In this document: one piece after another, positions 1 through 5,018 of the stretch
Numbering within the stretch: the first letter of the stretch is position 1
Layout: each line of letters begins with the position of its first letter
Assembly: GCA_002389785.1 (NCBI GenBank)
Contig: DGQS01000168.1
Location: 1 to 5,018, forward strand
Source of the DNA: Bacteroidetes bacterium UBA4408
Lineage (GTDB): Bacteria; Bacteroidota; Bacteroidia; UBA4408
Direction: 5' to 3'
DNA length: 5,018 nt
Position numbers and translations under genes: made by a program
The notes under the pieces: model-generated
The model's input: only the letters and a program-made list of their open reading frames with translations
Told to the model about the DNA's origin: nothing
Database searches by the model: none

Positions 1-1142
1 TAGTGGCTTACAACATTAATTTAAACACCACCTCAACGCGAAGAGCAAATGCCATTGCATTTGATGTGCGAGAAGCAGGACGTGTGAAACGAGAAGGCAA
101 TCCGGTTACCGGAAAAATTGTAACCGACCAAGCGGGTAAACCGGTAAACATTCCGGGAACATTAAAATCAGTAAAAGCAATCGGCTGGTTTATTGAAGAA
201 TACGGGGTAGCTCAAATCTCCATGAACCTTACCAACATTAATATAACTCCGGTACACATTGCTTTTGATGAGGTATGCAAAAAAGCAAATGAACGTGGTA
301 TTCGAGTAACCGGTTCCGAATTAGTTGGATTAATTCCACTAAAAGCCATGCTGGATGCAGGTAAATACTTCTTGCAAAAACAACAACGTTCACTTGGTGT
401 TTCTGAAAAAGAACTCATTAAAATAGCTGTAAAATCAATGGGTCTCGATGAGTTAGCTCCCTTTAATCCGGAAGACCGCATCATTGAATACTTGCTTAAA
501 AATAAATCCGAGTCCAAATTAGTTTCCATGAACTTGGTTGATTTTGCGAATGAAACAGCCAGTGAAAGTCCGGCTCCGGGAGGTGGTTCTATTTCGGCTT
601 ACATGGCAGCATTGGGCGTGTCGCTTGCAACCATGGTTGCTAATTTATCAGCTCACAAACCCGGTTGGGATGAACGCTGGGAAGAATTTTCGAACTGGGC
701 GGTAAAAGGAGAAGCATTAAAAAACGATTTACTGAAACTAGTTGACGAAGATACTGCAGCCTTCAATAAAATTATGGCCGCATTTTCACTACCTAAAGGA
801 ACTGAAGAAGAAAAAAAATCGCGCACACAAGCTATTCAAGACGCTACCAAATATGCAATTGAAGTTCCTTTTAAAGTTATGGAGTTGAGTTATGCAGCAT
901 TGGATATTTGCAAAGCGATGTGTGCCGAAGGTAACCCTAATTCGGTAACGGATGCAGGCGTTGGCGCTCTGTGCGCTCGCTCGGCAGTGATGGGAGCATT
1001 TTTAAATGTGCGAATTAATGCCAGTGGCCTCAACGATAAAGCCTATACTGCAGCTATCATTGAGAAAGGAAAAATAATTGAACAAAAAACACTTGAAGCA
1101 GAAAGTGCAATTTTGAAAATTGTTCATGAAAAAATAAACTAA
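1..1142 (+). CDS. ftcD: Glutamate formimidoyltransferase / formimidoyltetrahydrofolate cyclodeaminase (bifunctional), 5'-truncated
   Basis: The enzyme moves the formimino group of N-formimino-L-glutamate to tetrahydrofolate (EC 2.1.2.5), then deaminates 5-formimino-THF to 5,10-methenyl-THF and ammonia (EC 4.3.1.4). This links histidine degradation to the one-carbon pool in the cytoplasm. The visible 379 codons (reading from base 3) begin inside the formiminotransferase C-terminal subdomain: AYNINLNT, then AIAFDVREAGR, MNLTN (about 74-78) and VTGSELVGLIPL (102-113). A linker around 165-176 leads to the cyclodeaminase domain (about 178-379), with SPAPGGGS (189-196), DEDTAAF (248-254) and GNPNSVTDAG to NVRIN (310-339). 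The GTG at base 3 is an internal valine, not the start: the family is about 540-570 residues, so roughly 170-190 residues, including the N-terminal subdomain with the catalytic His, lie upstream of the window. The C-terminus is complete, ending at TAA 1140-1142. The domain order identifies the fused enzyme rather than a separate FtcD or FchA protein. Confidence 0.95.
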   Translation, partial: VAYNINLNTTSTRRANAIAFDVREAGRVKREGNPVTGKIVTDQAGKPVNIPGTLKSVKAIGWFIEEYGVAQISMNLTNINITPVHIAFDEVCKKANERGIRVTGSELVGLIPLKAMLDAGKYFLQKQQRSLGVSEKELIKIAVKSMGLDELAPFNPEDRIIEYLLKNKSESKLVSMNLVDFANETASESPAPGGGSISAYMAALGVSLATMVANLSAHKPGWDERWEEFSNWAVKGEALKNDLLKLVDEDTAAFNKIMAAFSLPKGTEEEKKSRTQAIQDATKYAIEVPFKVMELSYAALDICKAMCAEGNPNSVTDAGVGALCARSAVMGAFLNVRINASGLNDKAYTAAIIEKGKIIEQKTLEAESAILKIVHEKIN

Positions 1143-1163
1143 ATCAGTAAAATCTGATTTACT
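1140..1163 (+). other. Weak AT-rich hairpin at the end of ftcD, with a competing fold
   Basis: TAAATCAG (1140-1147) and CTGATTTA (1154-1161) form a perfect 8-bp inverted repeat around a 6-base loop. It starts exactly at the ftcD stop codon. A second, mutually exclusive stem pairs AGTAAA (1146-1151) with TTTACT (1158-1163). Both stems are AT-rich and neither is followed by a U-tract, so a strong intrinsic terminator is unlikely. The repeat could modestly affect mRNA processing or read-through into the downstream gene, or could be chance in AT-rich DNA. Confidence 0.3.
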
Positions 1164-1179
1164 AACATCAGTTAAGCAC

Positions 1180-3462
1180 ATGAGATTATTTATTCTCAAA
1201 AGTCAAAAGGTGAGAACCGTCCTGTACTTTTTTCCGGTGCAACTACTGATTTTATTGTTTAAACGTAACCATGTACTCTTGGTATTTTGGACCTTAGTTT
1301 TTGGACTTATTACCAAAAGCATAGCTCCTCGATATGGCATTCCTTACCTGTTTTTAAATCCCGAGTATTTTGACCAGGTGAACGCCCTCTCCTATTTTAT
1401 AGTTGGCTTTGCAACGGGTGGATTTATAATGGCCTTTAATATTTCAAGTTACATCATCAACGGATTTCATTTTCCTTTTTTAGGAACGCTGAAAAACCCT
1501 TTCATGAAATATTGCTTAAATAATTCCATTATTCCGCTGCTCTTTTTAATCACTTATCTCTATCAAATTTACACCTTCCAACGCAGCGATCAATTTGTTG
1601 AAAAATCGCAAGTGTTTTTTGATATAGCAGGGTTTTTAGGTGGTTTACTTTTATTTCTGTTTTTATCCTTATCCTATTTTTTTACCACCAATAAAGATGT
1701 GTATAAAATGTTTGGAATTGAAACCGAACAAGTGCTCGATCCTTCCTTTAAAGCACTCAATAAAGCATTTTTAGCCCGCAAAAAAAAGTGGGATGCCATG
1801 AATTATAAAATTGAAAAAGACATTCATGTGCAATTGTACTTGAGCAATTTTTTCAAACTAAAAAAAGTACAAGACATCGACAGTTATGAAAAACGCACCT
1901 TGCTTCGGGTATTAAAACAAAATCATAAAAATGCTGCAACCTTTGAATTGGTGGCTATTGTAAGCTTATTAACGATTGGATTTTTTAGAGACATTGATTT
2001 TTTTAATATCCCTGCCGGTGCCAGTTTGATGCTCCTTTTTACCATGTATCTGATGGTTAATTCTGCTTTATACAACTGGTTTAGAGCTTGGAGTACCACC
2101 GTTTTTGTAGTACTTATTATCACCATCAATTTTTTATACCAATTCGACTTCTTTAAAAACAGAAACAAGGCGTACAACATGAATTACAATGCACCTGAAG
2201 CCGAATTCAGTAATGCTAAAATACGTTCTTACGACACCCTGAGCACACAAAAAAAACAAGATATCGCATTTACCTTGGAGGTGCTTAATAACTGGCGAAT
2301 TAAAAACTCAGCCAACAGTCGTATGTTAAAGCGAAAACCTAAGCTTATTCTGATAAATACGAGTGGTGGTGGCTTACGTTCAACCTTGTGGACATTTTAT
2401 TCGCTTCAATATGCCGATAGCATGCTTCATGGTGAATTGCTTCGACATACACAGTTAATTACAGGGGCTTCGGGTGGAATAATTGGAGCTGCCTACTTAA
2501 GAGAGTTAATGCTGATGAATAAAAAGCAGCAGTTAAAAAATATTCATCATCCTCAACTTCGTAACAACATTTCAAAAGATTTGCTCAATCCAATTGCCTT
2601 GAGTATGGCTGTCAACGATTGGTTTTTCCCATTACAGAGTGTAACCGAAGGACGTTATAAATACGGTCGCGACCGGGCATTTGCATTTGAACGCAAACTG
2701 AATGAAAACACCAATTACATTCTTGCTAAAAAATTACACGACTATTACCTTCCTGAAAAAAATGCCGAAATTCCAATGATGGTGCTTAGTCCAACTATTA
2801 TTAACGATGGCCGCAAATTAATTATTTCACCGCTTCCTGTTTCTTACCTTACTCAATCGCGCAAATCAAGTAATATAGCGGTAAGTAACGTTCCACCGGC
2901 CATTGAATTTTCACGCTATTTTCACCAACAAGAAGCCAGCAATGTATTGTTTACAAGTGCACTGCGCATGAGTGCTACATTTCCTTATATATTGCCAACG
3001 GTATCATTACCCAGCAAGCCTGCCATGGAAGTTATGGATGCCGGTGTTCGCGATAATTTTGGTAAAGAAACCAGCATACAGTTTTTATACACCTTTCATC
3101 AATGGATTGAAGAAAATACCAGCGGAGTTATTATCCTACAAATTCGCGACCGCGATAAAAATTTCACAGTCGAACCCAATCCTCCAAAAACTATCTTACA
3201 ATCCATTGAAGAACCGGTAGGAAGCTTGTATGGAAACTTATTTCATGTGCAGGACTTTAATCAAAGCGATCTGCTGAATTATGCCGGCTCCTGGTACAAG
3301 GGAAAAATTGATGTTATTGATTTTGTGCTGTATAATCAATATTGGGATAACATTTCCTTAAGCTGGCACCTTACCAATAAGGAAAAGCGAAAAGTTTTTT
3401 CCTCGGTTAATACACCGGCCAACCAGCTTGCATTTAAAAAATTAAAATTGTTACTCGAGTAA
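1180..3462 (+). CDS. Patatin-like phospholipase family protein with N-terminal multi-pass membrane domain
   Basis: Predicted integral-membrane lipid acyl hydrolase of 760 residues; substrate unknown. The N-terminal half has hydrophobic segments at about 31-46, 69-92, 115-132, 147-168, 255-270, 279-297 and 304-321. A further stretch at 13-27 may be membrane-inserted, giving 7-8 spans. A long, lysine-rich loop (169-254) separates spans four and five and is probably cytoplasmic by the positive-inside rule. The C-terminal half (about 386-680) carries patatin landmarks: the oxyanion motif GGGLR (396-400), nucleophile elbow GASGG (429-433, Ser431), the ALRMSATFPYILP block (594-606) and the second dyad residue in DAG (Asp620). 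The catalytic dyad is therefore intact. ATG 1180 is the first start after an in-frame stop at 1135-1137; no Shine-Dalgarno is seen, as is usual in Bacteroidota. The gene follows ftcD by 37 bases, so co-transcription is possible. The family assignment is firm; the physiological role (lipid turnover, envelope remodelling) is inference. The side of the membrane facing the hydrolase is unresolved, because an odd or even span count changes it. Confidence 0.9.
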   Translation: MRLFILKSQKVRTVLYFFPVQLLILLFKRNHVLLVFWTLVFGLITKSIAPRYGIPYLFLNPEYFDQVNALSYFIVGFATGGFIMAFNISSYIINGFHFPFLGTLKNPFMKYCLNNSIIPLLFLITYLYQIYTFQRSDQFVEKSQVFFDIAGFLGGLLLFLFLSLSYFFTTNKDVYKMFGIETEQVLDPSFKALNKAFLARKKKWDAMNYKIEKDIHVQLYLSNFFKLKKVQDIDSYEKRTLLRVLKQNHKNAATFELVAIVSLLTIGFFRDIDFFNIPAGASLMLLFTMYLMVNSALYNWFRAWSTTVFVVLIITINFLYQFDFFKNRNKAYNMNYNAPEAEFSNAKIRSYDTLSTQKKQDIAFTLEVLNNWRIKNSANSRMLKRKPKLILINTSGGGLRSTLWTFYSLQYADSMLHGELLRHTQLITGASGGIIGAAYLRELMLMNKKQQLKNIHHPQLRNNISKDLLNPIALSMAVNDWFFPLQSVTEGRYKYGRDRAFAFERKLNENTNYILAKKLHDYYLPEKNAEIPMMVLSPTIINDGRKLIISPLPVSYLTQSRKSSNIAVSNVPPAIEFSRYFHQQEASNVLFTSALRMSATFPYILPTVSLPSKPAMEVMDAGVRDNFGKETSIQFLYTFHQWIEENTSGVIILQIRDRDKNFTVEPNPPKTILQSIEEPVGSLYGNLFHVQDFNQSDLLNYAGSWYKGKIDVIDFVLYNQYWDNISLSWHLTNKEKRKVFSSVNTPANQLAFKKLKLLLE

Positions 3463-3500
3463 AAAGCCTGTATTTTCATACTGTTGCAACTATTTAAACA

Positions 3501-3531
3501 TCTTTTTTCAATTTTCTCTTTCTAAAAAAGA
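3501..3531 (+). repeat. AT-rich inverted repeat upstream of aconitase
   Basis: TCTTTTTT (3501-3508) and AAAAAAGA (3524-3531) are perfect 8-base complements around a 15-base pyrimidine-rich loop. It lies 38 bases after the stop codon of the patatin-like gene. The stem has only one G-C pair and is not followed by a U-tract, so it is a poor intrinsic terminator. It overlaps the presumed -33 region of the aconitase promoter and may simply be an A/T-tract upstream element. Confidence 0.4.
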
Positions 3532-3549
3532 GGGCAATTTGTACCTTGC
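3519..3549 (+). promoter_or_regulatory. Candidate Bacteroidota-type sigma factor promoter for aconitase
   Basis: TACCTTGC at 3542-3549 resembles the -7 element TAnnTTTG of the Bacteroidota primary sigma factor, one T short of the common TACCTTTGC form. Nineteen bases upstream, TTTC (3519-3522) matches three of four bases of the -33 TTTG element. Transcription would start near 3555 and leave a leader of about 90 bases before the ATG at 3644. This is a match by eye to a degenerate consensus in AT-rich DNA, so it is only moderately supported. Confidence 0.5.
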
Positions 3550-3643
3550 ACCCAATTACTGGTTTATGTAACTAGTATCTTCTGTTTTCAACTAATTAGC
3601 AACAAACATTTACTACAAATATTCATTTAACTAATTTCATAAA

Positions 3644-5018
3644 ATGGCTTTTGATATCGAAATGATTAAAAACCTTTACGCTCAGTTGGGCGGTAAAGTA
3701 GAAGCTGCCCGCAAAGTGGTAGGTCGTCCGTTAACGCTCACTGAAAAAATATTGTATGCACACTTAACCGAAGGCAATGCAACTACTGTATTTGAAAGGG
3801 GCAAATCTTATGTTGATTTTAATCCCGATAGAGTAGCCATGCAAGATGCTACTGCACAAATGGCCTTGTTGCAATTTATGCAAGCGGGACGGCCAAAAGT
3901 AGCAGTTCCCAGCACCGTGCATTGCGATCACCTTATTCAAGCAAAAGATGGCGCGGCAAAAGATTTGGCTGCTGCTGTAGATAAGAGCAAAGAAGTATTC
4001 GATTTTTTAGCATCCGTTTCAAACAAGTATGGCATAGGTTTTTGGAAACCCGGTGCAGGAATTATTCACCAGGTAGTTTTAGAAAACTATGCTTTCCCGG
4101 GTGGTATGATGATAGGTACCGATTCGCACACAGTGAATGCCGGCGGTTTAGGTATGGTTGCTATTGGAGTTGGGGGTGCCGATGCATGCGATGTAATGGC
4201 AGGATTACCTTGGGAGTTAAAATTTCCGAAATTGATAGGCGTAAAATTAACCGGTAAACTAAACGGTTGGACCTCAGCAAAAGACGTGATTTTAAAGGTA
4301 GCCGGAATTCTTACCGTGAAAGGTGGTACCGATGCCATTGTTGAATATTTTGGAGAAGGTGCAGATAGTTTGTCGTGCACAGGCAAGGGAACAATTTGCA
4401 ACATGGGCGCCGAAATTGGAGCTACCACTTCAATATTCTGTTACGATAAAAAAATGAGCGACTACCTGAGTGGTACCGGTCGTGCCGATGTAGCAGCTGC
4501 TGCTGATGCTGTGGCTGAGCACCTTCGCGGTGATAAAGAAGTGTACCAAAATCCGGCGAACTATTTTGATCAAGTAATAGAAATCGATTTAACTACACTT
4601 GAGCCACATATTAATGGTCCGTTTACTCCCGATTTAGCATGGCCTATCAGCAAATTCGCTGCTGCAGTGAAAGAAAACAACTGGCCACAACAATTATCGG
4701 TAGGTTTAATTGGTTCTTGCACTAACTCATCTTACGAAGATATATCACGCGCTGCTTCTCTTGCTCAACAAGCAATTGATAAAGGATTAAAAGCAAAATC
4801 AGAATATACCATTACTCCCGGAAGTGAACAAGTGCGCTTTACAGTTGAACGTGATGGCTACTTAGGAACTTTTGCAAAAATGGGAGGTGTTGTTTTAGCA
4901 AATGCTTGTGGACCATGCATTGGGCAATGGGCTCGACACGGTGCTGAAAAGCAAGAAAAAAATTCCATCATTACTTCTTTCAACCGAAATTTTAGCAAGC
5001 GTGCCGATGGAAATCCAA
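3644..5018 (+). CDS. Aconitate hydratase, mitochondrial-type, 3'-truncated
   Basis: This TCA-cycle enzyme isomerises citrate to isocitrate through cis-aconitate (EC 4.2.1.3) using a [4Fe-4S] cluster. The first 458 codons are present with no internal stop and the frame is open at the window end; mitochondrial-type aconitases are about 750-780 residues, so some 300 are missing. Cluster ligands are Cys359 ([10 protein letters not shown]) and Cys422/Cys425 ([10 protein letters not shown]). Active-site counterparts of the pig enzyme are Gln67, Asp95-His96 (HCDH), His142, Asp160-Ser161-His162 (GTDSH), Glu257 (GAEIGAT), and Arg448/Arg453 (FNRNFSKR). The swivelling C-terminal domain with the remaining catalytic Arg/Ser residues lies beyond the window. 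ATG 3644 is the first start after an in-frame TAA at 3632-3634, and the protein begins [12 protein letters not shown]. There is no Shine-Dalgarno; the leader is A/T-rich. Motifs such as [21 protein letters not shown] place it with the mitochondrial group rather than the AcnA/IRP or AcnB groups. I leave the symbol blank because naming varies (acn, acnA). Confidence 0.97.
   Translation, partial: MAFDIEMIKNLYAQLGGKVEAARKVVGRPLTLTEKILYAHLTEGNATTVFERGKSYVDFNPDRVAMQDATAQMALLQFMQAGRPKVAVPSTVHCDHLIQAKDGAAKDLAAAVDKSKEVFDFLASVSNKYGIGFWKPGAGIIHQVVLENYAFPGGMMIGTDSHTVNAGGLGMVAIGVGGADACDVMAGLPWELKFPKLIGVKLTGKLNGWTSAKDVILKVAGILTVKGGTDAIVEYFGEGADSLSCTGKGTICNMGAEIGATTSIFCYDKKMSDYLSGTGRADVAAAADAVAEHLRGDKEVYQNPANYFDQVIEIDLTTLEPHINGPFTPDLAWPISKFAAAVKENNWPQQLSVGLIGSCTNSSYEDISRAASLAQQAIDKGLKAKSEYTITPGSEQVRFTVERDGYLGTFAKMGGVVLANACGPCIGQWARHGAEKQEKNSIITSFNRNFSKRADGNP

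Larger units (their letters stand above)
3463..3643. other. Intergenic spacer between the patatin-like gene and aconitase
   Basis: This is 181 bases of AT-rich DNA with no credible ORF on either strand. It contains the inverted repeat at 3501-3531 and the promoter candidate at 3519-3549. The remaining 94 bases up to the aconitase start are an A/T-rich leader with no recognisable riboswitch or Shine-Dalgarno sequence. Its size and content suggest that a new transcription unit begins here. Confidence 0.85.

Noticed and set aside
3..5. GTG at position 3 as the start codon of the first gene
   Set aside because: The sequence here (VAYNINLNT) matches the middle of the formiminotransferase, and the N-terminal subdomain is missing. 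The reading frame almost certainly continues upstream of the window.
212..529. 105-codon - strand frame opposite ftcD
   Set aside because: It lies antisense to the conserved formiminotransferase region and resembles no known protein.
1140..1161. Intrinsic terminator after ftcD
   Set aside because: The stem is AT-rich with only two G-C pairs and no trailing T-run, so it is listed only as a weak hairpin.
1002..1199. 65-codon - strand frame spanning the ftcD end and the gap
   Set aside because: It is Phe/Asn-rich noise from AT-rich DNA, mostly antisense to the conserved NVRIN end of ftcD.
1923..2180. 85-codon - strand frame opposite the membrane domain
   Set aside because: It is a shadow of the hydrophobic segments on the other strand, with no domain and no start context.
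2972..3220. 82-codon + strand frame within the patatin-like gene
   Set aside because: It overlaps the conserved SATFPYILP and DAG motifs in a different frame and has no independent support.
4042..4257. 71-codon + strand frame within aconitase
   Set aside because: It is in another frame over strongly conserved aconitase codons. The peptide is Cys/Arg/Gly-rich in the way typical of out-of-frame translation.
4087..4428. 113-codon open frame on the - strand
   Set aside because: It lies wholly antisense to conserved, active-site-containing parts of aconitase (GTDSH to GAEIGAT). Its translation is low-complexity Pro/Ala/Ile-rich with no recognisable domain.
3644..5018. Frameshift or pseudogene in aconitase
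   Set aside because: Codon-by-codon reading from 3644 to the window end shows no stop, and all expected motifs are in a single frame. It is only cut off by the window edge.

Overview
The window is ordinary chromosomal DNA, most likely from a member of the Bacteroidota. Four things point that way: an AT-rich composition, start codons with no Shine-Dalgarno-like sequence, a TAnnTTTG-type promoter candidate ahead of the third gene, and the character of the proteins (a fused formiminotransferase-cyclodeaminase and a mitochondrial-type aconitase). The assignment is an inference from sequence style. No rRNA or marker gene is present to fix it.

There are three genes, all on the + strand, and two run off the ends. 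Positions 1-1142 hold the 3' two thirds of a bifunctional glutamate formimidoyltransferase / formimidoyltetrahydrofolate cyclodeaminase, the last step of folate-dependent histidine breakdown. After 37 bases, 1180-3462 encodes a complete 760-residue protein: a polytopic membrane domain followed by a patatin-like lipid acyl hydrolase domain with an intact Ser/Asp dyad. A 181-base spacer (3463-3643) holds a candidate promoter and a weak AT-rich inverted repeat. From 3644 to the window end is the first 458 codons of an aconitate hydratase of the mitochondrial type, with every active-site residue expected in this part present.

The first two genes are close enough to be co-transcribed, although nothing in their predicted functions links histidine/folate metabolism to lipid hydrolysis. 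The aconitase has its own upstream region and is probably a separate transcription unit. There is no sign of mobile elements, CRISPR arrays, tRNA or rRNA genes, or a defence cassette. I found no new system. The least characterised element is the membrane-anchored patatin-like protein.
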